The notes beneath the pieces were generated by a model, which was given only the letters and a program-made list of their open reading frames with translations, did no database searches and had not been told where the DNA came from. The translations under genes were made by a program, and so were the position numbers. Positions 13,580 through 21,208 of a stretch of 32,678 bases of DNA are shown here, one piece after another (the first letter of the stretch is position 1; each line of letters opens with the position of its first letter). The stretch comes from Candidatus Staskawiczbacteria bacterium RIFOXYD1_FULL_32_13 (lineage in GTDB: Bacteria > Patescibacteriota > Minisyncoccia > Minisyncoccales > Staskawiczbacteraceae). Where the stretch lies: assembly GCA_001820485.1 (NCBI GenBank), contig MHPU01000029.1, positions 1-32,678 on the forward strand. The letters run 5' to 3'.

Positions 13580-13607
13580 ATTCTTTTTCGAAATTTTTAA
13601 ATTATAA

Positions 13608-13681
13608 ATTTATCTAATAGGAATATTTAAATTTATACGACAATAAATAGCGGTCGCTTCCTATTGTCGTATTAGATAAAT
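13608..13681. repeat. nested palindrome, type 2, upstream copy (core 13636-13671)
   Basis: The 36-bp core has perfect arms TACGACAATA (13636-13645) and TATTGTCGTA (13662-13671), and an inner palindrome AGCGGTCGCT (13649-13658) with 3-nt spacers, the same 10-3-10-3-10 plan as type 1 but an unrelated sequence. A further inverted pair ATTTATCTAAT (13608-13618) and ATTAGATAAAT (13671-13681) surrounds it. The core ends 21 bp before the gene at 13693. Confidence 0.9.
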
Positions 13682-13692
13682 ATAAGATAAAC

Positions 13693-14271
13693 ATGAAAAG
13701 AAAAAACAATCAGATTTTTAGAAAATTTTCTGGGATATCAGGACTTGTTTTGATTGTGTTATTACTGACTGGTGCTGTTGTTATTTCAGCCACTTCTCCA
13801 TACTTTTTAGTCAATCTTTTTAAGAGTAAGTTTTTTAGAAGTTTTAAAAAATATCCACCAAAGAAAGTTTATGATACTTTTTATAGACTCAGAGAAAGAG
13901 GTTTTATAGATTTTTATTATAAAGGTAGTCAAATTTATTTTACGCTTACTGAAAAAGGAAAGAAAAAAGCTGGCTGGCTTAAAGTTGATGATTTAAAAAT
14001 TAATAAACCAAAAAAGTGGGATGGAAAATGGAGGATATTGTCTTTTGATATTGTGGAATTAAAAAGAAGTTATAGAGAGGCTTTAAGAGGAAAATTAATT
14101 GGCATGGGTTTTAAATTGTTTCAAAAAAGTGCATGGATCATTCCCTATGAGTGTAATAAAGAAATAAAAATTCTTAAAGATTTTTTTGGATTAAACGACA
14201 GAGAAGTAAAGCTTATTACTGCTGTTGATATTGGGGAAGACAAAGATTTGCATGATCATTTTGATTTATAA
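13693..14271 (+). CDS. membrane-anchored PaaX/Cas2-fold protein, copy 2
   Basis: A 192-residue paralogue of the protein at 1778 with the same plan and length. A membrane helix lies at about 17-42 (ISGLVLIVLLLTGAVVISATSPYFLVNLF). A winged-helix-like part follows at 50-95 (KKYPPKKVYDTFYRLRERGFIDF, QIYFTLTEKGKKKA). The PaaX-C/Cas2-like domain spans 105-192 (KKWDGKWRILSFDIVE, REALRGKLIGMGFKLFQKSAWIIPYECNKEI). Divergence is strongest in the first 20 residues and the extreme C-terminus. The gene is flanked by two type 2 palindromes and sits between ftsA and ftsZ. Whether it is a regulator, a nuclease for the palindromes or both is open. Confidence 0.8.
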   Translation: MKRKNNQIFRKFSGISGLVLIVLLLTGAVVISATSPYFLVNLFKSKFFRSFKKYPPKKVYDTFYRLRERGFIDFYYKGSQIYFTLTEKGKKKAGWLKVDDLKINKPKKWDGKWRILSFDIVELKRSYREALRGKLIGMGFKLFQKSAWIIPYECNKEIKILKDFFGLNDREVKLITAVDIGEDKDLHDHFDL

Positions 14272-14311
14272 AAATATTTAAAATTGCTCTTCTATTTTTG
14301 TTAGTAATAAA

Positions 14312-14390
14312 TATATAGTACGACATAATTTAGCGGTCGCTTCCTATTGTCGTATGGTTGTATTGGCGTTTGACGTATAGTTACTATATA
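14312..14390. repeat. nested palindrome, type 2, downstream copy (core 14319-14354)
   Basis: The core has left arm TACGACATAA, inner AGCGGTCGCT and right arm TATTGTCGTA (14345-14354). Its last 24 bp are identical to the upstream copy and it has the same orientation and 36-bp length. An outer inverted pair TATATAGTA (14312-14320) and TACTATATA (14382-14390) surrounds it. Confidence 0.88.
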
Positions 14391-14433
14391 ATTTTTTAAT
14401 TTATTTTAAATATTTTTGGCAAAATAATTTTTT

Positions 14434-14466
14434 ATAAAAAAAGCCCGATTTTTATCGACGCGGGCT
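14434..14466 (-). terminator. intrinsic terminator of the zinc-ribbon gene
   Basis: On the minus strand AGCCCG (14466-14461) pairs with CGGGCT (14447-14442), followed by a run of seven T in total with the stem end. Confidence 0.85.
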
Positions 14467-14470
14467 GCGT

Positions 14471-14734
14471 CTATGAAGTTTGTGCATGCTGAGGAAATTT
14501 TTGTTCTTCAGCTCGCCAGTGAAACCAGCTACGCCCCGAACACCTTGGGCACTCGAATATGACTACATTTCTGTCGTCATACAGGATGTCGTAGCCCACT
14601 ACATAATTAAACACGCCCGGATTACAAAGGTCCCAGCCTTTCTCACTTCGATCTTCGCAGTAAGGACATCTCATGCCCTCGGCGTGCCGCATATCGTGGG
14701 TGTGCATCATTCCCCATTTTTGGAATTTTGCCAT
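14471..14734 (-). CDS. small zinc-ribbon-like protein, function unknown
   Basis: An 87-residue protein with two CxxC knuckles, CPYC at 23-26 and CPRC at 62-65, about 35 residues apart, which should bind one zinc in a ribbon fold. His/Met-rich residues 9-21 precede the first knuckle, and a Trp-rich SGRSWFHW follows the second. No family is recognised. AAGGAGCC precedes the ATG, a TTGACA box lies upstream, and an intrinsic terminator follows. It is GC-richer than ftsA and ftsZ and runs against them. Like the gene at 2546, it is convergent with a PaaX/Cas2-like unit. Confidence 0.75.
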   Translation of the reverse strand: MAKFQKWGMMHTHDMRHAEGMRCPYCEDRSEKGWDLCNPGVFNYVVGYDILYDDRNVVIFECPRCSGRSWFHWRAEEQKFPQHAQTS

Positions 14735-14757
14735 TTTTTGGCTCCTTTCTGGTTTTT

Positions 14758-14787
14758 AGTTTAGCATATTAAATATACTTATGTCAA
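14758..14787 (-). promoter_or_regulatory. promoter of the zinc-ribbon gene
   Basis: On the minus strand TTGACA (14787-14782), 18 nt, TAAACT (14763-14758). The -35 is perfect, the -10 is 4 of 6. Confidence 0.5.
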
Positions 14788-14842
14788 GAGTTGAACTCTA
14801 TAACCACTTGAATTAGAATAGAGGAGAAGTTTTGAGGTAAGG

Positions 14843-14848
14843 TATAAT
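14843..14848 (+). promoter_or_regulatory. -10 box of an ftsZ promoter
   Basis: TATAAT 21 nt before the ftsZ ATG, with no good -35. It would give ftsZ its own transcript now that it is separated from ftsA. Confidence 0.45.
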
Positions 14849-14869
14849 AAATTAATTGTTATTAAAAAT

Positions 14870-15790
14870 ATGCAACCTGTAATAAAAGTAATTGGAGTTG
14901 GTGGGTCTGGTTCAAATACAATTTCCAGAATGAAAAAATTTAGCATTAAAGGTGTAGAGCTTATTGCTATAAATACAGATGCTCAAGCTTTGCATTTTTG
15001 CCAAGCTGATAAAAAGATTTTAATTGGTAAAAATATTACCAAAGGTCTTGGTGCTGGTATGGATGCAACTTTAGGGCAAAAGGCAGGAGAGGAAAATAAA
15101 GTAGAAATTGCAGAAGTGTTAAAAGGCTCTGATATGATTTTTATAACTTGTGGTCTTGGTGGAGGAACAGGAAGTGGCGCATCATTTGTTGTTGCTGAAA
15201 TTGCAAAAAATCTTGGTATTTTAAATGTGGCTGTTATGACAACGCCTTTTTCTTTTGAAGGAGCTTTGAGAAAGAAAGTTGCAGACCTTGCTTTAGAAAA
15301 TTTAAAAACAAAAGTAGATTCTTCTTTGGTTATTTCCAATGACAAGCTTCTGAAAGTAATTGATGAAAAGACAACTGTAACTTCGGCATTTTCAATGTGT
15401 GATGAAATATTAATGCAAGCAGTTTCTAGTATTACTGATTTAGTTTTATCTCCCGGAATAATAAGTATTGATTTTGCTTCAGTAAAATCAATTATACAAA
15501 ATTCAGGGAAAGCAATTTTAGGCCAAGGTATCGCAAAAGGAGAAAATAGAGCAGTAGAATCTGCAGAAAAAGCAATAACCTCACCTTTACTGGATGGTTC
15601 AATAAATGGAGCAAAAGGAGTATTATTTTGTGCATTTGGAAATGATATAAGTTTAAATGAAATTCAACAGGCAGCTAAAGTAATTACCAAAACAGCAGAC
15701 TCAAGAGCCAAAATAATTTTTGGAGCAGTAAAAGATGATAAGCTTGCAAAAGGTGAAATGAAAATAACAGTTATTGCCACAGATTTTTAA
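14870..15790 (+). CDS. ftsZ: cell division GTPase FtsZ without C-terminal tail
   Basis: A 306-residue tubulin-fold GTPase that forms the division ring. IKVIGVGGSGSNTI (5-18) and ELIAINTDAQAL begin the nucleotide site. CGLGGGTGSGA (about 94-104) is the tubulin signature, and TTPFSFEG and the T7-loop region around DLVLSPGIISIDFASVK follow. The protein ends at KITVIATDF, the last strand of the globular core. Usual FtsZ carries a disordered linker and a short C-terminal peptide that binds FtsA, and both are absent. The next frame offers no continuation. A truncated but functional FtsZ, or a tail supplied by another protein, are both possible. Confidence 0.95.
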   Translation: MQPVIKVIGVGGSGSNTISRMKKFSIKGVELIAINTDAQALHFCQADKKILIGKNITKGLGAGMDATLGQKAGEENKVEIAEVLKGSDMIFITCGLGGGTGSGASFVVAEIAKNLGILNVAVMTTPFSFEGALRKKVADLALENLKTKVDSSLVISNDKLLKVIDEKTTVTSAFSMCDEILMQAVSSITDLVLSPGIISIDFASVKSIIQNSGKAILGQGIAKGENRAVESAEKAITSPLLDGSINGAKGVLFCAFGNDISLNEIQQAAKVITKTADSRAKIIFGAVKDDKLAKGEMKITVIATDF

Positions 15791-15851
15791 ACTACTAAGC
15801 TTGCAATTTAATTTTAGCTGATTTACAATAAAAGCAATTAATAAAGACAAC

Positions 15852-16202
15852 ATGACAAAAATAAAATCAAAAAAAGAAAAACCATTGACTCTTACGGACT
15901 TGGCAAATTATAACCAAGAAGTTTTATTTCCTTATTTGGATGAGAATTTTGTAACAAAAAAATATTTAGATGAAAAATTAGATGAGAAGCTAGATGAAAA
16001 ATTAGATGAGAAATTGGTGGCATTAACAAAATTAGATGATATAGTTGGTAAATTAGATAAATTGATCGCAGAAAAAGATGTTCAGAAATATCAGGATCAA
16101 AAACAAAAAACAATTTTGGAAATTCATAACAAATCATTAGACCGTGGAAAAATTCTCACACCAGAAGAATCAAGTCAAATTGCAAAAATGTCATTTTTCT
16201 AA
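15852..16202 (+). CDS. coiled-coil protein with LDEK repeats, function unknown
   Basis: A 116-residue protein. The N-terminus is basic (MTKIKSKKEKPLTLTDLANYNQEVLFPYLDENF). Residues 40-57 contain four tandem LDEK units encoded by 12-bp repeats, and a longer predicted coiled coil continues to about 85. Proteins with a similar LTDLANYNQEVL start and a coiled coil are common hypotheticals in Patescibacteria, to my memory. It lies 61 bp after the tail-less ftsZ. Confidence 0.7.
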   Translation: MTKIKSKKEKPLTLTDLANYNQEVLFPYLDENFVTKKYLDEKLDEKLDEKLDEKLVALTKLDDIVGKLDKLIAEKDVQKYQDQKQKTILEIHNKSLDRGKILTPEESSQIAKMSFF

Positions 16203-16249
16203 AAAGGTCGGAAAATCTCAAGAATTATTATTAAATTTTTAATATAGAT

Positions 16250-16561
16250 ATGTCAGAAGGAGAACCAAAGTCAAAAATTGAACAAATAAGTAATGCAATT
16301 AATTTTGGAGAACTAAAATTGTTTGCTGAAGATTTGGTGGAGGGTGAAGATTTTAATAGTGCTGAATGGAATGTGGAGGGAATAATAGATACTATTGGTG
16401 ATGTTGAAAAACACGTAGATGGAACATTTGATAGAAATGGAGAAACGCGACATGTAGATAAAAAAGATACAATAAAAATGACTATTGAGAGATTCCCAAA
16501 AGATGGAGTTTTGGGAGCGATAAGAAATAAACTAGTTGAATTATCGGGTATAGAAAATTAA
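16250..16561 (+). CDS. hypothetical acidic protein
   Basis: A 103-residue acidic soluble protein with no recognised domain. It contains a Glu/Asp-rich middle (FAEDLVEGEDFNSAEWNVEGIIDTIGDVEKHVDG) followed by a more basic stretch (RHVDKKDTIKMTIERFPKDG). There is no signal peptide or membrane helix. It is the last gene before an intrinsic terminator and may be cotranscribed with the coiled-coil gene 47 bp upstream. Length and codon use fit a real gene, but no motif supports a role. Confidence 0.55.
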   Translation: MSEGEPKSKIEQISNAINFGELKLFAEDLVEGEDFNSAEWNVEGIIDTIGDVEKHVDGTFDRNGETRHVDKKDTIKMTIERFPKDGVLGAIRNKLVELSGIEN

Positions 16562-16574
16562 ATAAGAAAACAAG

Positions 16575-16600
16575 AACTGCAATTATATGTGCAGTTTTTG
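16575..16600 (+). terminator. intrinsic terminator after the ftsZ-side genes
   Basis: AACTGCA (16575-16581) pairs with TGCAGTT (16590-16596), followed by TTTGG; five T in a row overlap the stem end. A consensus DnaA-type 9-mer TTATTCACA lies at 16613-16621. Confidence 0.75.
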
Positions 16601-16660
16601 GTTGTTTGAAAGTTATTCACATTTACAACTTAAGATGTTGTTTTTTTGTTATTTTTTTTA

Positions 16661-16669
16661 TGATATAAT
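16661..16669 (+). promoter_or_regulatory. extended -10 promoter of pilB
   Basis: TGATATAAT is an extended -10 box (TGn plus TATAAT) 49 nt before the pilB ATG. No good -35 at normal spacing. Confidence 0.55.
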
Positions 16670-16718
16670 TAAATAATTTTTAATGTGCTAATTTAATAAT
16701 TAAATTTAATATTTAAAA

Positions 16719-18470
16719 ATGAAAGTTGAATTACAACAATTAAAGAAATTTCTTTTAGATGCAGGATTAGTTACAGAAAAGCAGTTTGAAAGGGAGCTCA
16801 TAAAGTGTCAAGAAAACAATCAAAAGATTGAAGATATTTTAGTTTTAGATGGTTTGGTTGCTCAAGATGAAATAACAAAACTCCAAGCTTATCTTTTAGG
16901 TATTCCATTTATAAATATTGAAAAAGAAACAATTCCTTTAGATGTTTTAAAAATTGTTCCAGAGCCCATTGCTAGAGCACATAATATAATTGCTTTTAGG
17001 CAAGATGGGGACAATCTTGAAGTAGCTATGGTTGATCCAGAAGATTTAAGAACAATTGATTTTATTAAAAAAACAAATCCTTCTTTAAAAATATTGCCAA
17101 GACTTACGACTAAAGATGGAATTAAAAAAGCACTTTATCAGTATCAGCAAACTTTGCAAGTTGAGTTTGGTGAAATTATAAGAAAAGAAGCAAATACAAT
17201 AAAACATATTAAAGAAGGTGAGGAAGTGGAAGAAAAAAAAGAATTAGAAAAAATTGCAGAGGAACTTCCTGTGATTACTGTTGTAGATACTCTTTTAAAA
17301 CATGCAATACTGCAAAAAGCATCTGATGTACATATTGAGCCATTAGAAAAAGAAGTTATCGTAAGATATAGAATTGATGGAATTTTGCATAATGTTATGA
17401 GTTTACCTATTACAACAGCTTCAGGGATTGTAGCTAGAATAAAAGTTTTGTCTAATTTAAAGCTTGATGAACATAGACTTCCACAAGATGGTAGATTTAA
17501 AATTGAAACAGAGGATTTTAAATATTCTATTCGTGTCTCAATACTGCCAGTTTTTAATGGAGAAAAAATAGTTATGAGAATGTTATCTGAAGGAACAAAA
17601 GCTTATACTCTTGAAGCTTTGGGGATAGACAGTAGAGCTTTAGAATTGTTGCATCATAATTTGAATAGGCCATCGGGAATGATTTTGATTACAGGGCCTA
17701 CAGGATCTGGAAAAACCACAACTCTTTATGCAATGATGGAGATTTTAAATACTCCAGATGTTAATATTTCAACAATTGAAGATCCAGTTGAATATAGAAT
17801 GCCAAGAGTAAATCAAACACAGGTAAATTCTAAAATTGGTTTAACTTTTTCTGCAGGGCTTCGATCCCTGGTTAGGCAAGACCCAGACATTATTATGGTT
17901 GGAGAAATTAGAGATAATGAAACAGCAGCTTTAGCAATAAATGCTGCTTTAACGGGTCACCAAGTTTTGTCTACTTTGCATACAACTGAAGCTGCGGGAG
18001 CCATACCAAGATTAATAGACATGAAGTGCGAACCATTTTTACTTTCATCTACTTTAAATGTAATTATAGCTCAAAGATTAGTTAGAAAATTCCATTCTGA
18101 TAAAGAAAAATATAATTTATCAGCTGATGAATTAAAGGATATGGAAAAATATTGTAAACTTGAAAGAGTTTTAGAGCTTTTAAAAGAAGAAAAAGCTATA
18201 AGTCCAAAAGCACAAATAAAAGATATAGAATTCTATAGAGCAAAACCTTCAAAAGATTGTGCCGATGGTTATTCTGGAAGAATTGGAATTTATGAGGTTT
18301 TATCAGTTACAGATTCTATCAAAGAAATGATTGTTAAAAAAGCCAATACAAAAGAAATTACAACTCAAGCTGTAAAAGAAGGAATGAGAACAATGATTGA
18401 AGATGGATTTGTTAAAGCAGCTAAAGGCTTAACTTCAATTGAAGAAGTTCTTCGCGTTATTACGGAATAA
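16719..18470 (+). CDS. pilB: type IV pilus assembly ATPase PilB (GspE family)
   Basis: A 583-residue hexameric ATPase that drives pilin polymerisation from the cytoplasmic side. The N-terminal MshEN-type domain spans about 1-140 (LLDAGLVTEKQFERELIKCQ). In the motor domain, Walker A is GPTGSGKTTTLYA (about 326-338), the Asp box follows in STIEDPVEYRM, Walker B is DPDIIMVGEIRD (about 388-399), and the His box is GHQVLSTLHTTEAAGA. Most PilB/GspE proteins have a CxxC...CxxC zinc knuckle before the GYxGRIGIYEV segment. Here the sequence is KPSKDCADGYSGRIGIYEV with only one Cys near it and one in KYC earlier, so the zinc site is gone. Its pilC partner is 2.7 kb downstream. Confidence 0.95.
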   Translation: MKVELQQLKKFLLDAGLVTEKQFERELIKCQENNQKIEDILVLDGLVAQDEITKLQAYLLGIPFINIEKETIPLDVLKIVPEPIARAHNIIAFRQDGDNLEVAMVDPEDLRTIDFIKKTNPSLKILPRLTTKDGIKKALYQYQQTLQVEFGEIIRKEANTIKHIKEGEEVEEKKELEKIAEELPVITVVDTLLKHAILQKASDVHIEPLEKEVIVRYRIDGILHNVMSLPITTASGIVARIKVLSNLKLDEHRLPQDGRFKIETEDFKYSIRVSILPVFNGEKIVMRMLSEGTKAYTLEALGIDSRALELLHHNLNRPSGMILITGPTGSGKTTTLYAMMEILNTPDVNISTIEDPVEYRMPRVNQTQVNSKIGLTFSAGLRSLVRQDPDIIMVGEIRDNETAALAINAALTGHQVLSTLHTTEAAGAIPRLIDMKCEPFLLSSTLNVIIAQRLVRKFHSDKEKYNLSADELKDMEKYCKLERVLELLKEEKAISPKAQIKDIEFYRAKPSKDCADGYSGRIGIYEVLSVTDSIKEMIVKKANTKEITTQAVKEGMRTMIEDGFVKAAKGLTSIEEVLRVITE

Positions 18471-18498
18471 TGTTTAAGAAAAGAATAATTTAAATATG

Positions 18499-18522
18499 TT
18501 TGGTTATCATGTGATAACCAAA
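18499..18522. promoter_or_regulatory. 11-bp perfect dyad before the Cys-rich gene
   Basis: TTTGGTTATCA (18499-18509) and TGATAACCAAA (18512-18522) are separated by 2 bp. The stem is followed by AAAAGTATTT rather than a T run, so an operator fits better than an intrinsic terminator. Confidence 0.6.
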
Positions 18523-18542
18523 AAGTATTTGTAATTTTTATT

Positions 18543-20261
18543 ATGAATTCAGAAACTAAAGTATGTCAAAATTGCAAAAAGGACTTTGTCATTGAGCCCG
18601 ATGATTTTGCATTTTATGAAAAAATCAAAGTCCCAGCCCCCACCTTTTGCTCAGAGTGTAGAATGATGCGTCGACTTTTATGGCGACAACATCGCACAGT
18701 TTATAAAAGACCCTGCATGATGTGCGGAATTGAAACATTTGGAATCTATCATCCGTCTGTAGAAATGAATATCTTTTGTTCAGAATGTTGGCGATCTGAT
18801 AAATGGGATTCGCGCGATTATGGAATTGAAGTAGATTTTTTAAGACCATTTTTGGATCAAATGTTTGAATTAAGAAAAAAAGTTCCTGCTGAATCTTCAT
18901 ACACGTTAAATTCTATAAATTGTAGGTATTGCATAGTCGTAATTGATAGTAAAGATTGTTATTTTTGTTTTGGTTCTATTAATTCTAAATCGTGTCTATA
19001 TTGTTTTGCGCCGTTTTTATCTTTTAATTGTATTGATTCTGATGTTGGAAGAAATATGGATAGTGCTTATGGATGTTATAATTCAAGCTCTATATTTCGA
19101 ACTCAATATGTTTATTTTTCTGAAGAGTGCATTAGTTCTAGCTTTCTTTTCAATTGCATTGGATGTTCGGATTGTTTTGGTTGTATAAATTTAAAAAGTA
19201 AAAAATATCATATTTTTAATGAGCCTTTTACACAAGAGGAATATAAGCAAAAAATTAAATATTGGGATATGGGTAGCTATGCGAAAGTGAAAGAAGCAGA
19301 GGAAAAATTTAATGAAATTTATTATGCTACTCCACATAAATATGCCCACATTATTAATTCTCCCGATTCTGTTGGCGATAATATTATTGGTGGCAAAAAT
19401 TGTAAGCAATGTTTTATGGCTTTGTTCGGCGTGGAAAATTGTAAATATATTTTGAGCTCTGGCCTTTTACTTCGTGATAGTCAAGATGTAAGTTTTGGTG
19501 GATCAAATTCGCAATTAATGTATGAAACATCTGGCACCGAAGAGTCAAAATCCATATTTTTTTCAAGAGGTGGAAAAGTTTGTAGCGATGTGCAATATTC
19601 TGAAAACTGCACCAATTCATCTAATCTTTTCGGTTGTTTTCAAATGAGAAATAGATCTTATTGTATTTTGAATAAGCAATATAAAAAGGAAGAGTACGAG
19701 GTTTTAGTTCCAAAAATTATTGAGCATATGAATAAGATGCCTTATATTTCTCCTCGAGGAATAGTGTATAAATATGGAGAATTTTTTCCGATAGAATTTT
19801 CACCTTGGAAGTACAACGAAGCATATGCTTTTGATTTTATTCCTCTTTCTAGAAAAGAAGCAGTTGATCAAGGGTTTGGTTGGCGAGAAGAAAAACAGAA
19901 AGGTTATGTTATAACTAAAAAAGTAAGTGAATTACCAGATCATATTAAAGATGTTTCAGATTCAATAACACAAGAGATAATAGAATGTGCTCATGCTGAA
20001 AGCGAGTGTGATGAATTATGTTCAAAAGCATTTCGTATTGTTTCAGATGAGCTTGAATATTATCGAAAAATGAATATTGCTTTGCCTAGACTTTGTCCTA
20101 ATTGTCGTTATAGTCAACGCAAAAGATTTAAGACAACACCAAAACTTTACCATAGAACTTGTATGAAATCTAGTTGTAAAAATGAATTTGAGACCGCCTA
20201 TAGTTATGATCGCAAAGAAATTATTTATTGTGATACGTGTTATAAGGTAGATTTTTTATGA
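18543..20261 (+). CDS. large Cys-rich zinc-ribbon protein, function unknown
   Basis: A 572-residue protein. Both ends have zinc-ribbon-like Cys pairs: CQNCKKDF with CSEC (9-40), CMMC with CSEC (about 59-81), and near the C-terminus CPNC, then CMKSSCKNEF with CDTC. The middle, about 118-360, has short irregular repeats of the kind NC.YC, DC.FC, SCLYC, CSDCFGC with Asn/Ser, suggesting a right-handed parallel beta-solenoid lined by cysteines. The KKEEYEVLVPKI and FTQEEYKQKI segments recur after Cys-rich blocks. Similar proteins are known to me from Parcubacteria, often mislabelled CaiB/BaiF. No enzymatic motif is seen. It interrupts pilB-pilC. Confidence 0.8.
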   Translation: MNSETKVCQNCKKDFVIEPDDFAFYEKIKVPAPTFCSECRMMRRLLWRQHRTVYKRPCMMCGIETFGIYHPSVEMNIFCSECWRSDKWDSRDYGIEVDFLRPFLDQMFELRKKVPAESSYTLNSINCRYCIVVIDSKDCYFCFGSINSKSCLYCFAPFLSFNCIDSDVGRNMDSAYGCYNSSSIFRTQYVYFSEECISSSFLFNCIGCSDCFGCINLKSKKYHIFNEPFTQEEYKQKIKYWDMGSYAKVKEAEEKFNEIYYATPHKYAHIINSPDSVGDNIIGGKNCKQCFMALFGVENCKYILSSGLLLRDSQDVSFGGSNSQLMYETSGTEESKSIFFSRGGKVCSDVQYSENCTNSSNLFGCFQMRNRSYCILNKQYKKEEYEVLVPKIIEHMNKMPYISPRGIVYKYGEFFPIEFSPWKYNEAYAFDFIPLSRKEAVDQGFGWREEKQKGYVITKKVSELPDHIKDVSDSITQEIIECAHAESECDELCSKAFRIVSDELEYYRKMNIALPRLCPNCRYSQRKRFKTTPKLYHRTCMKSSCKNEFETAYSYDRKEIIYCDTCYKVDFL

Positions 20262-20377
20262 TGAAAAATATAAAAATAAAAATAGAGAAATTAAAATATT
20301 TTTTTCCCATTATTTGTAAAATGGTTAAATTTAGAATAAAAGTTTGGTGGTATAAAAAATATGGTAATAAAAGATAA
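20258..20377 (+). CDS. possible 39-residue basic peptide
   Basis: The ATG at 20258 overlaps the stop of the Cys-rich gene in an ATGA, a common coupling arrangement, and the frame ends at 20377, inside the start of the next gene. The product is very basic and aromatic (KFRIKVWWYKKYGNKR at the C-terminus). An AT-rich gap could produce such a frame by chance, and no homologue is recognised. Confidence 0.28.
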   Translation: MMKNIKIKIEKLKYFFPIICKMVKFRIKVWWYKKYGNKR

Positions 20378-21203
20378 AAAAGATAAAATAGCGATTTTTC
20401 AGGGGAATAAAATCCGTAGGATTTGGGATGATCAAAAAGAGATTTGGTATTTTTCTGTAATAGATATTATTTCTGCTTTGACAGATAGTGTAAATCCAAG
20501 AGATTATTGGTTTAGAATGAAAGAAAGAGTAAAAACTGAAGAGGGTGCTGAGTTGTCGACATTTTGTCGACAACTGAAATTACCTGCTTCTGACGGAAAA
20601 TATTATCTTACTGATGTTTCTGATACTCAAGGTATTTTAAGGATTATTCAATCAATTCCTTCGCCAAAAGCTGAGCCGTTCAAGCTTTGGTTAGCTAGAG
20701 TGGGTTATGAGCGGATTGAAGAAACCGAAGACCCTGAAAAAGCAATTCAAAGAGCTTTGAGAACATATTTGAAAAAAGGTTATTCTAAAGAATGGGTAGA
20801 TTTACGATTGAAAACTATTGAAATTAGGAAAGATTTAACCAATGAATGGCAGGAGCGAGGAGTAAAAACAAATGATGAATTTGCAGTATTAACTGATGAT
20901 ATTTCTTTTGCTTGGGCTGGATTGAAAACAAAAGATTACAAACATCACAAAGATTTAAAAAAAGAAAACTTGCGAGATAATATGACAAATTTAGAATTGG
21001 TTTTAAATATGTTGGCTGAAACAGCTACAATAGAAATTTCTAAAAAATTGGAGCCAAAAACATTCCCTGAAAATAGAAAAGTTGCTCGCGAGGGTGGGGG
21101 AATTGCAGGTACAGCTCGCAAACAGATTGAAGCAAAAACTGGCAAACCAGTAATTAGCAAATTAAATTTTAAGAAAGTTTTAGAACAAAAAAAGTTAAAA
21201 TAA
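20361..21203 (+). CDS. DinD/BRO-N-type phage antirepressor-like protein
   Basis: A 280-residue protein of the group labelled DNA-damage-inducible protein D or phage antirepressor. The N-terminal BRO-like domain reads IRRIWDDQKEIWYFSVIDIISALTDSVNPRDYWFRMKER, and the signature QLKLPASDGKYYLTDVSDTQGILRIIQSIPSPKAEPFKLWLARVGYERIEE follows almost unchanged from the family. The C-terminal part has ENLRDNMTNLELVLNMLAE and GGIAGTARKQIEAKTGKPV. Its biochemical role is unsettled; in E. coli DinD is an SOS gene that inhibits RecA. No SOS box is recognisable upstream. A perfect 11-bp inverted repeat lies in its coding sequence. It sits between pilB and pilC, probably acquired. Confidence 0.88.
   Translation: MVIKDKKDKIAIFQGNKIRRIWDDQKEIWYFSVIDIISALTDSVNPRDYWFRMKERVKTEEGAELSTFCRQLKLPASDGKYYLTDVSDTQGILRIIQSIPSPKAEPFKLWLARVGYERIEETEDPEKAIQRALRTYLKKGYSKEWVDLRLKTIEIRKDLTNEWQERGVKTNDEFAVLTDDISFAWAGLKTKDYKHHKDLKKENLRDNMTNLELVLNMLAETATIEISKKLEPKTFPENRKVAREGGGIAGTARKQIEAKTGKPVISKLNFKKVLEQKKLK
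20552..20576. repeat. perfect inverted repeat inside the DinD-like gene
   Basis: AGTTGTCGACA (20552-20562) and TGTCGACAACT (20566-20576) with a TTT loop, read as LSTFCRQL just before the conserved KLPASDGK. Each arm holds a SalI-type GTCGAC palindrome. Confidence 0.9.
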
Positions 21204-21208
21204 ATATT

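Noticed and set aside
15791..15851. Frameshifted FtsZ C-terminal tail
   Set aside because: The 61 bp after the stop are AT-rich with further stops and no linker-like or conserved C-terminal peptide in any frame.
20261..20400. SOS box before the DinD-like gene
   Set aside because: No CTGT-N8-ACAG or GAAC-N4-GTTC pattern found; the LexA site of this lineage is unknown.
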